Source: Lamellibrachia columna
Lineage: Eukaryota > Annelida > Polychaeta > Sabellida > Siboglinidae
Length of the DNA stretch: 64,000 nt
Direction: 5' to 3'
NCBI GenBank assembly: GCA_963662155.1
Contig: OY759271.1
Coordinates: 21,767,729-21,831,728, forward strand
This document shows, piece after piece, positions 13,907-26,403 of this stretch. The notes beneath the pieces are model-generated. The model was not told where the DNA came from. It ran no database searches and worked only from the letters and a program-made list of their open reading frames with translations. The position numbers and the translations under genes are program-made. Position 1 is the stretch's first letter. Each line of letters begins with the position of its first letter.

Positions 13907-14256
13907 GAAGTAAGGGGGGGTGCCAGGGTCTCTGATGGACACCCCATGGATCCGTCCATTGGCATGGAGAAAACAGAAGTAAGGGGGGTGCCAGGGTCCC
14001 TGATGGACACCCCATGGATCCGTCCATTGGCATGGAGAAGACAGAAGTAAGGGGGGGTGCCAGGGTCCCTGATGGACACCCCATGGATCCGTCCATTGGC
14101 ATGGAGAAGACAGAAGTAAGGGGGGGGGGTGCCAGGGTGCCTGATGGACACCCCATGGATCCGTCCATTGGCATGGAGAAGACAGAAGTAGGGGGGGGTG
14201 CCAGGGTCCCTGATGGACACCCCATGGATCCGTCCATTGGCATGGAGAAGACAGAA
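13907..14256. repeat. 69-bp minisatellite, 5 units
   Basis: Units begin at 13907, 13976, 14044, 14113 and 14184 with GAAGTAAGG and end in GGCATGGAGAA. The unit length varies from 68 to 71 bp, mostly because the poly-G run varies from six to nine bases. Open frames on both strands are products of the repeat. Confidence 0.93.
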
Positions 14257-14747
14257 GCGATGTGGATTTGACAACAGAGAGATGGGTTGAACATCAGGTT
14301 GGCGGGAAGGAGATGAAGCAAGGGGTGGCGTGTCGGTATCGAAAACGAGCACATAGGATGGACGTTCGTAGGTAGAGGTGCGGAGGAGGAGGAGGGGGGT
14401 AGATGGAAAACATATGTCAAAACAGTTGCAGGAGGAAGTATTAAGGTATACATATACACAGGGTGTCCTCCAAAAAAGTACAAATTTAAAGTAGCCAAAG
14501 TAGCAGATATTTTGGCTTTTCTGGAACACCCATTAGGAGAACTGTTGCTAGGATTCTTTTTATGTTTTTAGCATTTGGTACTGTTTGTGATCAGCATAAA
14601 GGCTGTAGTGGCAGAAGGCGAAATGCTCGCACAGTTGAACAGTAAGAGACACAATAAAACACAGCCCAAAAACGTCGGTCCCACGACTATCCTCAGAGAG
14701 CAACACCCCAAAGGTTTGGAATTGTTAGATGTTTGGAATTGTTAGAT

Positions 14748-14750
<3 letters not shown>
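14257..14750. other. Intergenic, no gene seen
   Basis: A 17-bp tandem duplication (GGAATTGTTAGATGTTT) lies at about 14718-14751 just before a TA run. No gene or RNA is recognised. Confidence 0.5.

Positions 14751-14820
<70 letters not shown>
14751..14820. repeat. (TA)n microsatellite
   Basis: About 35 uninterrupted TA dinucleotides. Confidence 0.97.
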
Positions 14821-14821
<1 letters not shown>

Positions 14822-15770
14822 CATAATTCTTTCAACTCTTTTCTCAAGGCACTGAGTTAATCACGATTGGCCACCTCAACAACACACAGCTCTCTTCTCA
14901 AGACTCTGAGGTGTCTAGTTCTCCGAGCAGTTGCTCAGCATGGTAACACCCCATTGTTATCAATACAAGCTTCAAGGACCCGTCTTTGTTTATTGGCTTA
15001 GGCACGTGTTCTAGCAGAATAGTTTATTAACCTTTGATTTATTTTGTTGGGTAACCACACACAATACACAAGAACTAAATCCTTTCACCCACTTCACAGA
15101 AAAAGTCATTGTTTGATCCCAAACCTTTCAAAATGTCCAGTCGTCTATTTAAGGAAGGTGTCTACAAGACTTTAATTACCATGAAACAATATAAGCTGTA
15201 GCCACTTAATGTAATAATTTTTTTTTACTTTCGTTGACGTGCAATTTGTTTGATAATAGTAGATAATGTGAACTCTTGTGATAATTGTAAGATTACATGA
15301 TGGAATTTATAATAAATATTGCACCGTTTTTTTATTTTAGTTGTGGGAGGAAATAGTTCGGAGTCAAGGCAACTTGGGTATTGGGAGGAGGGTAAGATAT
15401 CCAGGGTGGGGGATATATCCTAGGGCATCTCCCCCCTGGGGGAAGCTATCCAGGGGGAGATATATTGTTATTACCAGAAACAACCGCACGTGATGCAATA
15501 CTCATTGCAAGTTCGAAATGTTGAAGGTCGCTTGAATTTAGACTCATGGTCATGGATACTTGTGTGGGTTGTAGAATAGTAGAATATCTTTTTATTGTGT
15601 ATTGTCTGTGACCTTGGGCCATGTGACGTGGGTGCGTGCTTTCTATTATAATTAATATAAACCGCCCAGATGGCGCTACGTTCTCTCAAACGGTTTACGT
15701 GCCGAAGTATTCGCCGCGCGTGCGCGTGGTTTCTGTGATCGTTGGAAGTTAACGTTTTACGTATACGAGG
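14821..15770. other. Intergenic, no gene seen
   Basis: A patch at 15390-15465 has repeated TATCCAGGG and GGGGGATATAT pieces in both orientations and may fold back locally. No coding potential is recognised. Confidence 0.5.
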
Positions 15771-15773
15771 GAA

Positions 15774-15830
15774 CAGACAGACAGACAGACAGACAGAAAG
15801 AAAGACAGACAAACTGACTGACTGACTGAA
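15774..15830. repeat. (ACAG)n and (GACT)n microsatellite
   Basis: A compound tetranucleotide run: ACAG repeats, then AAAG, then ACTG repeats. Confidence 0.93.
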
Positions 15831-16031
15831 GTGCGTGCATGTGTGTGCATGCATCCATGCGATACATACCCAAACATGGACAGGCCAAGGCAAATTCCGA
15901 CGCACCATATGATAGCGTTACCGCCGATTTCGAAGTTGACACTCGTAACGACATGCGCGCTACAGAAAGGACACACGGTCCGCACTGGTGTGTCCCTCAA
16001 CGAGGCATGGACGGCCACTTGGGGCGCCTGC

Positions 16032-17061
16032 TGGATGACAATGGTGTCTGAAACAGATACACAGGACGTGGTGACAGGTTGGATGGCAGCGATGTCTGAA
16101 ACAGGAACATTGGACATGATGACGAGTTGGGGCGCCTGGAGAGGCTGCTAGATGACAGTGATGTATGGAACAGGTAGACAGGACGTGTTGACAGGTTGGG
16201 TGACAGCGATATCTGAAACAGGTCCACGGAACACGATGGCAGGTTGGATGACAGCGATGTCTGAAACAGGTACATTGGACATGGTGACGGGTTGGGGCGC
16301 CTGGGTAGGCTGCTAGATAACAGTGATATCTGAAACAGGTAGATAGGACGTGTTGACAGGTTGGGTGACAGCGATATCTGAAACAGGTACACAGGACGTG
16401 GTGACAGGTTGGATGACAATGATGTTTGAGACAAGTAGACAGAACGTGGTGACATGTTGAATGACAGCGATGCCTGAAACAGACAAACAGGACGTGGTTA
16501 CTTGTTGAATAACAGCGATGCCTGAAACAGACAAACAGGACGGGGTGACATGTTGAATAACAGCGATGCCTGAAACAGACAAACAGGACGTGGTGACATG
16601 TTGAATGACAGCGATGCCTGAAACAGACAAACAGGACGTGGTGACATGTAGAATGACAGCGATGCCTGAAACAGACAAACAGGACGTGGTGACATGTTGA
16701 ATAACAGCGATGCCTGAAACAGACAAACAGGACGTGGTGACATGTTGAATAACAGCGATGCCTGAAACAGACAAACAGGACGTGGTGACATGTTGAATAA
16801 CAGCGATGCCTGAAACAGACACACAGGACGTGGTGACATGTTGAATGACAACGATGCCTGAAACAGACAAACAGGACGTGGTGACATGTTGAATAACAGC
16901 GATGCCTGAAACAGACACACAGGACGTGGTGACATGTTGAATGACAGCGATGCCTGAAACAGACAAACAGGACGTGGTGACATGTTGAATAATAGCGATG
17001 CCTGAAACAGACAAACAGGACGTGGTGACAGGTTGGATGATATCGGTGTCTGAAACAGGTA
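16032..17061. repeat. 48-bp minisatellite, about 21 units
   Basis: The unit holds ACAGCGATGCCTGAAACAG, ACAAACAGGACGTGGTGAC and ATGTTGAATA. Units from about 16440 to 17000 are nearly identical, while those before 16440 are diverged, with insertions such as GGCGCCTGG. Because 48 is a multiple of three, long open frames appear on the minus strand; they are repeat by-products. Confidence 0.93.
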
Positions 17062-17263
17062 GAAAGGCAGTGAAGCACACGATGTTGTCGATCTCGTCAT
17101 TCATGGCGTCGAGTAGTGGAGTCCATAGTACTCTCGGATATCAATTCCCACACGTAATTCAATCAACGGCCACGTTCAAACGGTCCGTGACGAAATTGGT
17201 TCCTTTCGAACAAGCGACTCACAAAGTAGGAAATGCACGACCAGACGGCTTCATTGAAAATTA

Positions 17264-17800
17264 TCAATCGTGAAGTAACAATAATAACAATAATTTAATA
17301 ATTATATTATAGAGTAGCTGCAATGGAGGTCGCCATGTTAACTGGTTGCTATAAGAATTACAGCCAATAATAGGACCTTTGTTTTGTTGCTGCCCAATCG
17401 TCAGAGCAGACCACCCGGAGCATTTCAATGCCTTCGCAACATCGGACGAAAAGACAAATATATATCGACGAAGGGACAAATTTACAATAATTACTACTGC
17501 ATACATTTTCCTTTGGTTTGTTGAAGACATTGCAGTCGTTTGACGAAAGCTTGTGCAATTTAACCAATGTGATTGTGAAAGGTAACGTGCAAATATAAAA
17601 TCAAACCAACTAGTTTGTGGCACATTCAGTGGCTGTTGTTGCCAATTCTGTTGTTGCATATGCGGTTGTTGTTGCCAATTCTGTGGCGGCTGTTGCCAAG
17701 TTAGTTTCGGTGCTGGGATGTCATAATGTGTAGGTCCGCATTCGGGCTGCTCATACGGCGGGGGTCCATCGTCGCCACAGTTCCCTGGAACTATCAACAA
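17264..17800 (-). CDS. Unrecognised open frame with a PPPY motif and Gln-rich repeats
   Basis: A 178-codon minus-strand frame beginning at a TTG near 17800, with no ATG at its start. Its first part has GDDGPPPYEQPE, a PPxY-type motif, followed by imperfect NWQQQP repeats to about residue 65, then unremarkable sequence. Just upstream on the same strand, in another frame (17794-17997), is a very hydrophobic stretch that could be a membrane helix. Small membrane proteins with a helix followed by PPxY exist (for example the Shisa group), but the two pieces are out of frame here and I see no convincing splice pair. The plus strand is also open and hydrophobic, so low complexity may explain all of this. 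I do not assign a function. Confidence 0.15.
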   Translation of the reverse strand: MLIVPGNCGDDGPPPYEQPECGPTHYDIPAPKLTWQQPPQNWQQQPHMQQQNWQQQPLNVPQTSWFDFIFARYLSQSHWLNCTSFRQTTAMSSTNQRKMYAVVIIVNLSLRRYIFVFSSDVAKALKCSGWSALTIGQQQNKGPIIGCNSYSNQLTWRPPLQLLYNIIIKLLLLLLLHD

Positions 17801-18103
17801 CCAGAAGAGTTATACGTTATGTCTGAAACTATGGTTAATGCAATAAAAAACAAAAACGCTATAATAACGATAACAACAACAACAACAACCATTAGTATCA
17901 ATTTCCTAATTATTACGTTAATCATCATTGTAATTAGCATCATCACTCTAATTATGCTGGTGGCGATCGTTGTCGTTTTCAATATTACAGTACACACGAA
18001 GAAGCCGCCACAAAGGCGCTGCAGTCTTCATCGTCCTAATAATATAATCACTATTTCGAGTCATTGTTTGTGGCGTACGTTTGGAACACCAATTTTATCA
18101 TAA

Positions 18104-18540
18104 AAATATGTGCAGACATAAACATAAATCGTATATGCGTTAGTTTATTGTTGCTTATTGTTACAAGTAAACTTATTGTTACAAGTAAACTTGTTTACAC
18201 CGTTTTCTCAATGTAGAGGAAAATGAAACAGAACGCCCGACTGATCGAGAAAAATAACTCACCAGTTATAGATCCGTACTCAATATCGGACATCTTCGAC
18301 TAGAAGAAAGAAAACAATGAGGATGAATTGAGTGAACCAAGATGAGTTGGGACATATGTTGCTATGAGTGAGACAACAACAATCGATGGTGACTAGATAA
18401 AGGACAACTCTTCATAACGTCAAGAGCTTCAGTTGTCATGGTATCACAGAGTATATTTGTATTAGTATTGTTACACACGTTTAAACAACCCACAATGATA
18501 TACTCAAACGCAGAATTTGTATGAGTATTATAATTAGCCT
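18104..18540. other. Intergenic, no gene seen
   Basis: AT-rich sequence with a short direct repeat of TTATTGTTACAAGTAAACTT at about 18149-18190. Nothing else is seen. Confidence 0.5.
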
Positions 18541-18685
18541 GTCGACATGACGCTGGCGTCACACTCAACTCTGGCGACAAGGCACAGCGCTGACGTCACA
18601 CTAAACTCTGGCGACATGGCACAGCGCTGAAGTCACACTCAGCTCTGTCGACATGACGCAGCGCTGACGTCACACTCAAATCGAC
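18541..18685. repeat. About 45-bp degenerate minisatellite, 3 units
   Basis: Three imperfect units share CAGCGCTGACGTCACACTC and CTGGCGACATGG. They include TGACGTCA in two units. Confidence 0.85.
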
Positions 18686-18982
18686 ACACTCAACTATGTG
18701 TCGCCTGTCGTTGCCGACACATAGCGATAACTTATTGTAGTACCTTTTATTGTTAGAATTTGTTATTACAGTTTAATTGTTCTACTTTTCGTGAGTTCAC
18801 AAATATTCATATTTTAGGATCTTGCCCTCTATCGTCCACTGTCATTGCCGCTGTACGCCGGCATGGGGAAGTCTAGGCCGTGTCCAGTTCAGCGAGATCA
18901 CCGTTTTCACCGTGTCGTCACAACTTAAGTCACAGAACGGACATCATTCGATATGCCGCGAGTGGTAAACCTCTGTTTGTAT

Positions 18983-20384
18983 TAGTGCCCTGCGCGGGCC
19001 GGGCTTTGGGTCCAAGCCCGGCCCGGCCCGCAGCCCGCGGGCCGGGCCGGGCCTGAGCCTACATACTGCGGGCCCGGGCCGGGCCTGGGCTGAAAACAAG
19101 TTAAACACAACGGGCTTGGGCCGGGCCTGGGCCTAGTGTGAGCGGGCCGGGCCGGGCCTGGGCTGGGCCTGGACATAATAAAAATATTCATACAAAACAC
19201 CGATTATTACTTTATTTTTTTATATAAAAACTTATTATAAATTGTAATTCCGGTTAATGAATGCTTAAAATTATTTCTTTAGTATTATATTGTTGCAAAT
19301 TGAGATGGAATGCATGGAATCTAATGGCCCCCATAAGTTCACTTGGCTGGAAGTAGCCAGCCCCAAATGTTTACTTTAGCAATATTTGCAGAGGCAATCA
19401 AGCCATGATTAACCATCAACTTATCACCCTTTGACCCTACCAATGGACATTCTATTGTCTAGGTCTTCCCTCCAAACATTGCCCACCTGAATGACCTGCC
19501 CACTGCCAAGTGCCCACTAGGCCACTAGCCCACTACCCAGTACCCAACTCAGTTGGTAACTGGTATTTCTCCCCAGTCTTAATTCATTCACACTTGTACT
19601 AATTCACACATGTCTGAACCTGTCTGTCTCAGGCTAGTGACTGCAGGCCTGCTGGAAATGCCACTGGGTGTCAGTGCCAGTGGGTAACATTTAATTGAAA
19701 TATCATATTAAATTATGATAACTTAGTTGAGCTAATTCAATTAACAATATAAATTGGGGTTATGGCTTGCATATGGGTTAAGTCAGGGTTAGATAAACAA
19801 ATCTCCTACCCTAACCACAAGCCAATACGTTAAAGCCAAATATAACAAATGTTATCATATTTAATAGTAATGACACTAAGAAGTTTTTCTTAATTTTTCT
19901 TCAGGATATTCGTAAGTTTGAAGAAGTTGGTGGTGCTGGATTTTTAGAACTCATCCAGCACACTATGGAACATCAGCATAAGAGTAGTACTCCACTAAGA
20001 GCTAAGGATATTATGCCCCATCCGATATATATATATATATATATATATATGTTTTTTTATTTAATAAAACAATGAGTCTGTTTTACAGTTTATTTGTTTT
20101 TCGTCTTTGTTATAAGATTATAGGTTTCTCTAAACTTAGCGGGCCGCGGGCTTACCCATCTTTGGCCCGCGGGTATGGGCCGGGCCTGGGCCTGAAACTT
20201 GCGGGCCGGGCCGGGCCTGGGCCAAACATTCACGGTCTGGGTCGGGCCTGGGCCTAAATTCTAGTTTGCGGGCCTGGGCCGGGCCGGGCTTGAAACATTA
20301 TTGCGGGCCTGGGCCGGGCCTGGACTCTAACTGCTAATTGCGGGCCGGTCTTGAGATCAAATTCTAGGCCCGCGCAGGGCACTA
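18983..20384. mobile_element. Non-autonomous hAT DNA transposon, complete
   Basis: The element is bounded by perfect 18-bp terminal inverted repeats, TAGTGCCCTGCGCGGGCC at 18983-19000 and its reverse complement at 20367-20384. An identical 8-bp target duplication, GTTTGTAT, flanks it at 18975-18982 and 20385-20392. An 8-bp duplication is the hallmark of the hAT superfamily. The subterminal regions (18990-19165 and 20140-20370) are built from GGGCCGGGCCTGG-type repeats in inverted orientation, possibly transposase-binding arrays. The interior is AT-rich, holds a (TA)n run at 20026-20050, a leftover transposase-like exon at 19905-20024, and a segment (about 19315-19640) also found in the element at 55.3-56.8 kb. 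With no full transposase frame it depends on an autonomous relative. The intact ends and duplication suggest a fairly recent insertion. Confidence 0.93.
19905..20024 (+). pseudogene. Relic exon of a hAT transposase
   Basis: After a pyrimidine-rich stretch ending in TTTTTCTTCAG, a 40-codon open stretch begins with DIRKFEEVGGAGFLELI. The spacing of the aromatic residue, the V and the GF pair resembles the conserved N-terminal block of hAT transposases just before the catalytic region. It sits in the middle of the hAT element, on the plus strand, and looks like an internal exon kept after most of the gene was deleted. It runs into a (TA)n stretch with no splice donor seen. The match is by eye on a short peptide. 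Confidence 0.5.
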
Positions 20385-20404
20385 GTTTGTATACATCCGC
20401 GAGG

Positions 20405-20650
20405 GCTGACCACGTCGCCCAGAACAAAGGCGTCTCCGGCTGGTGGCTGACCACTTCGCCCAGAACAAAGGCGTCTCCGGATGGTGGCTGACCACGTCGC
20501 CCAGAACAAAGGCGTCTCCGGCTGGTGGCTGACCACTTCGCCCAGAACAAAGGAGTCTCCGGATGGTGGCTGACCACGTCGCCCAGAACAAAGGCGTCCC
20601 CGGCTGGTGGCTGACCACGTCGCCCAGAACAAAGGCGTCTCCGGCTGGTG
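20405..20650. repeat. 41-bp minisatellite, 6 units
   Basis: Units start with GCTGACCACGTCGCCCAG and end with TCCGGCTGGTG, with alternate CGTCG/CTTCG and GGCTGG/GGATGG forms. It starts about 20 bp past the hAT element. The minus-strand frames cycle through all three readings because 41 is not a multiple of three. Confidence 0.93.
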
Positions 20651-20781
20651 GCCGACAAACAGTCGGGGCATCGGGCGTGTTTTCGTTTTGCACTTTGGAT
20701 GTCGCAAGTAAGGAAGAGGCTCAACAGCAAATACATCAATGATCCGAATAACTGTTGCCGCAGCGGTATTTGCGGTGACTA

Positions 20782-20872
20782 ACAAGACAGTCACCGTTAC
20801 AAGACAGTCTCCGTTACAAGACAGTCTCCGTTACAAGACAGTCTCCGTTACAAGACAGTCTCCGTTACAAGA
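20782..20872. repeat. 17-bp tandem repeat, 5 units
   Basis: Units of ACAAGACAGTCTCCGTT; the first has a TCACCG variant. Confidence 0.93.
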
Positions 20873-21136
20873 CGACGGCTCCAATACTGAGGACGCAGCT
20901 TCCATAACACATACTTGATGCAACACCAACGTAACGCATGTTGAAATGTTATAGTTTCATTAATTAGCACAATTAGAGTATACAGCTGTGCCTATTATAA
21001 ACGAAGACTTTATAACCACCGTGAATTATATGTAGGAATAGTCGAAAGAGATTGTTTTAACAATGGGCAACTAATTTGAGTAGACATCGACATGGTAGCG
21101 TCGAACACAAGTTGCACAACACCAATATCACGGATA
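20873..21136. other. Intergenic, no gene seen
   Basis: Unique-looking AT-rich spacer between two short arrays. Confidence 0.5.
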
Positions 21137-21241
21137 CAGAGTCTGTCCGCGTTGAAGCAGAGTCTGTCCGCGTTGAAGCAGAGTCTGTCCGCGTTGAAGC
21201 AGAATCTGTCCGCGTTGAAGCAGAGTCTGTGCGCGTAGGAG
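21137..21241. repeat. 21-bp tandem repeat, 5 units
   Basis: Units contain AGAGTCTGTCCGCGTTGAAG plus one base. It has the same length as the satellite at the left of the window but is unrelated in sequence. Confidence 0.93.
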
Positions 21242-21727
21242 CAGCCGTTGACGGCATTCACGATTGGATGAGAATATTGCCGGTTGTTCGCAGCACAAAT
21301 AACGATAGACTCCCGAACAGTGGCGCCACCCAGCGTATCACCACTGCCACATCTTGATTATAAATTCAAAATGAACAGTTGCATAGTGGTATAAAGAAAT
21401 GGTTAGCTGGGCAACGTCATTGTTATTTACGTATTACGTCATTGCAACAGACAGTTCAGTGACGTAACATATATTGAAACAAAAACGAACGTCATTGGGT
21501 TTCTAGATACATTTTCAATACATACACTATCCTCAATTGTATGCAATTGAAACTGGGAGATTTCCTGAAAACAATTAGAAGTTTACCAAATGAAATAAAG
21601 ATGTGCAGAATATGCACAACAAATGTAAGTTGTGGCAGTGGTCAAATGGTTTGTGGCGCCACTGGTGGGGAGTTTGAAACAACGATAGACTCCGTTTTGT
21701 TGAGACTCACACTGTTACGTGCTGTCA

Positions 21728-21900
21728 GTCAGTCACAGCATACGCCGGCTGGTCACAAGGAATTCCAACATAGAGCTGGGTGTCTTCTGCATACAAATAA
21801 TAACAGAGTTGATGATGCTCGAAGATGCCGCTGGACTCAGTAAAGCATGGGACCAAGCCTACTGCCCTGCGGTTCCCCAAAACATAAATCAGGGTGTCGT
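21728..21900 (-). pseudogene. LINE reverse transcriptase fragment
   Basis: On the minus strand one frame reads YLYAEDTQLYVG, matching the catalytic YADD block of non-LTR reverse transcriptases with D changed to E. About 30 codons upstream, in a shifted frame, is PQGSRLGPMLY followed by a stop, matching the neighbouring PQG block. Motif order and spacing fit a LINE palm domain of the CR1/L2/jockey type. A frameshift and a stop between the blocks, plus the changed catalytic residue, mark it as dead. No other domain or end of the element was found. Confidence 0.6.
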
Positions 21901-22046
21901 GAAGAGACATTATCAAATGTAGCAGCACCGTTTACGAGTCAACCGATACGTTCACAGAGGATGCTAACACCGCTGCGAACGTATTAATGTTTATTTTAAG
22001 TATGACCACATATATTCGGTCGATGTATGGACTACAACATGGTTTC

Positions 22047-23390
<1,344 letters not shown>

Positions 23391-24245
23391 ACCAAGTACA
23401 CAATGGAATTATTGTGCCATGGCACTCTTCGACAGCACATGGCGACCAGAGCGACCCATCAGATCATTTGTAATGATTAATCCTTTGCTGTGTTGCCACG
23501 GGTGACGATTCAATCTTGTCACAGGTCGTAATTGTAATCTGATTGATCGACGGCCACCTGCCTTTATCCCCTGCCCGTGCAGCGCGTGGTCGTTCGATAT
23601 ATTTATATATATAATCATTTGTAAGCAGCGTAAATAAGTGAGTATGTGATACCGTTAAATTGATAGTCTGACTGATCTGCAATAAAAGAATGCCTGTGGA
23701 TTGTGGACAAGCCGCATGTCCGAGCGACTTGTGCAGGAAATAGGTCAACAGTCACGCGTGAATGAATCCACCGTCCTGCGAAGTCATAAAAGTTCTGTAT
23801 TTCATTTCATTAGTTTGCTGTTTGGCACATTTATTGTGCACTGACAACCAGTCTTTGGAAACCTTTGTAATACACAATCGATATAGTCTTGAACTAAGCA
23901 GTAGTGTTCTTCTGTGCAGCTTTCCCACTTGCTTCGAAAACTTGGTTAGGACCAAATCGCTATGTACAAGTTTAGGACATGCGCCCGCGAAGGTCGCCTT
24001 TATTTACTCGAGTTATGCACTTATGTACTCGAGTTATGTACTCGAGTTATGTACGTATGTACTCGAGTTATGTTTTTATGTACTGGAGTTATGTACTTAT
24101 GTAATCGAGTTATGTATTTATCTCTTTTCTGTTTTTTCCGACGCTAATGTTGTCTTAATATTTTTTTTGTTGCAAAAATTAAAATAAGAAAGTACTGCCA
24201 TGTTCTTATACAACCAATCAACTTAGGTGATTGGTGACCTTGTTG
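23391..24245. other. Intergenic, no gene seen
   Basis: No gene recognised. A tandem of TATGTACTCGAGTTATG-type words occupies about 24004-24115. Confidence 0.5.
24004..24115. repeat. Short tandem repeat of GAGTTATGTACTTATGTACTC words
   Basis: Imperfect repeats of about 12 to 21 bp built from ACTCGAGTTATGTA and ATGTACT, with a CTCGAG palindrome in several units. Confidence 0.8.
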
Positions 24246-24847
24246 TTAATCTACGTCAAACCATGGTTCGTGTCTACCAGTGCGTTGAAGGGGGCTATGC
24301 ACCTAAAACAGATAATAAAAACTAAACATGTGCAACAAAATCAAGGATATCACCCCCAGTGGTTTACTCAGAATATGTTCTAAGAGTGGGAAATTCCTGT
24401 CATCTCTAAAGTTGACTGAGGGCTGACATGTTAACCAGCGCGACCGATAAGCACGTGCGCAGTTCTATGAAAATCGGGTAACCTAGACTACGCGTGACGT
24501 ACTATGTGAGACCGGCATACACAGAACCAACGTAAAGTCTCCAACAAACGTGTTAATTCCCCAGAAAGAGGACTGGTTAAGTTTGGACGCAGACAGCTTG
24601 ACCATATCGTATTGGCAATTATAGGAATAGGTGCACACATATATATATTTTTTTTGGGGGAGCGAATTTTGACGTAGGGTTATTTAACAGTATGCCGCGG
24701 TCTATGAAATTAAGATGTTGTGTGATCAACAAGATTTTCATAGTAAACCACTGGCGTGATATTCTTAAGTGTAGTTGGAAATTATTAGGTTTTAGTAACT
24801 CTTATAGGTGCATAGGCCCAAAACCATGACTTTTGTTTCCCTTTAAG
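24246..24847. mobile_element. MITE with long terminal inverted repeats, copy A
   Basis: The left end (from about 24246) has ATGCACCTAAAA and later AGTGGTTTACTCAGAAT. The right end is the inverse, with AGTAAACCACTGG, TAGGTGCATAGG and TGACTTTTGTTTCCCTTTAA. The inverted ends are roughly 130 bp and imperfect, the total is about 600 bp, and there is no coding capacity. The outermost bases are TTAA in several copies. Related pieces lie at 25333, 26404, 34569, 49146 and 49816. Confidence 0.7.
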
Positions 24848-24881
24848 CATAGAAGAGCCATGTCAAATTGGGCTGTGGGCA

Positions 24882-25524
24882 ACAGTTAATATTATACAAA
24901 TATACATATATACATATACAAACCATGTCGACGTGGCTTATAAATGCAGACATACGCCTACACAGATACTCCCCAAACCAAGAAACTCGATAATGAAAGT
25001 GTCACCACCAACCTTTCACTGACGAACATACGATGTCTGTCTTGGGCAATCTGTTCGCTCAACTGTCCACCTCAATATCAGTGCTCCAACAGACTTGCTG
25101 TGAGAAATATACCAAGACGAACCAACCACACAGTCAATCGCCCTATCACATGAGAAACAATTCTCATGTGATAGGGCGATTGATACGTCAGTCATTATTG
25201 CGAGCAGTCAGCCATACAGCTGTAGGCGCACAAAGCACAGGCCGAATTATCGTACTGTGATCTTATCATAGTAATTAGTCAACATATGTACTCGACAAGC
25301 CTATACTTCATATAACGTTCTCCATACTTACTTTAAAGCGAAATAAAAGTCACGCTTTTGTGGAAATGCACCTAAAAGATATAATAAAAACTAACAATTT
25401 CAACTACAATCAACTATATCGCGCTAGTGGTTTACTCAGAATTTGTTCTAAAAGTGCTAGATTCTGGTTAAATCTCAGTTTTCCTGGCGGCTGACATGTT
25501 GACCAGGGCGACCAATACTGCCTG
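24882..25524. repeat. 643-bp segment, first copy of a tandem duplication
   Basis: Matches 25953-26595 at a constant offset of 1,071 bp with about three base differences that I could find (GATACT/GATAAT, CAGACTT/CAGTCTT, TACGTC/TACATC). It includes a spacer with a perfect hairpin and the left part of the next MITE copy. Confidence 0.95.
25134..25183. other. Perfect 23-bp inverted repeat, 4-nt loop
   Basis: The left arm 25134-25156 starts TCAATCGCCCTATCAC, the loop is ACAA, and the right arm 25161-25183 is its exact complement. It is repeated at 26205-26254. A stem this long and perfect is unlikely by chance; its function is unknown. Confidence 0.93.
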
Positions 25525-25911
25525 CACGACAGTTCTAACAAATCGATGCAACTAGACTTCGATGGAGCTACTAAGTCAGAATGGAAGACGAAGTTTAGTA
25601 AACAAAACCCAAAATATGTTAAGTTGAGAGACAAACAGCATGCATGGCAACAAATTATTTTTAATTTCGTGAACGAATATTGCCAGACCACTCGTCATAC
25701 AGGACCACAAGCACTCGTGATACAGGACCACAAGCACCCGTGATACAGGATTATCTAACAGTATGGCGCGCCCTATAAAAATAAGATGTTGTGTGTTTAA
25801 CACGGTTTCACAGTAAACCACTCAAGTTATATTCTTAATTGTAATAACGAATGGTTATGTTTTAGTAACTCGTATAGGCGCGTACCCCCAAAACCATGAC
25901 TTTTGTTTCCC
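25333..25911. mobile_element. MITE, copy B, both ends present
   Basis: The left end has TTTAAAGCGAAATAAAAGTC and ATGCACCTAAAAG. The right end is inverted, with TAGTAACTCGTATAGGCG and ACCATGACTTTTGTTTCC. The interior has short tandem repeats around ACTCGTxATACAGGACCAC at 25690-25745. It is non-coding. Confidence 0.75.
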
Positions 25912-26204
25912 CTCAAAACTCTGGACCGAACCCAAGGACGAGCTGGTTACACACAGTTAATATTATACAAATATACATATATACATATACAAACCATGTC
26001 GACGTGGCTTATAAATGCAGACATACGCCTACACAGATAATCCCCAAACCAAGAAACTCGATAATGAAAGTGTCACCACCAACCTTTCACTGACGAACAT
26101 ACGATGTCTGTCTTGGGCAATCTGTTCGCTCAACTGTCCACCTCAATATCAGTGCTCCAACAGTCTTGCTGTGAGAAATATACCAAGACGAACCAACCAC
26201 ACAG

Positions 26205-26254
26205 TCAATCGCCCTATCACATGAGAAACAATTCTCATGTGATAGGGCGATTGA
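26205..26254. other. Perfect 23-bp inverted repeat, second copy
   Basis: Identical to the hairpin at 25134-25183, shifted by 1,071 bp. Both copies keep full complementarity. Confidence 0.93.
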
Positions 26255-26403
26255 TACATCAGTCATTATTGCGAGCAGTCAGCCATACAGCTGTAGGCGC
26301 ACAAAGCACAGGCCGAATTATCGTACTGTGATCTTATCATAGTAATTAGTCAACATATGTACTCGACAAGCCTATACTTCATATAACGTTCTCCATACTT
26401 ACT

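Noticed and set aside
14458..14530. Short palindromic element GGGTGTCC...GGAACACCC
   Set aside because: Only about 10 of 14 end bases pair and the whole is about 70 bp, so it is not convincing as a MITE.
20254..20794. Trp/Arg-rich proteins on the minus strand at 20.3-20.8 kb
   Set aside because: Three overlapping frames over a 41-bp minisatellite plus the hAT GGGCC array; no independent support.
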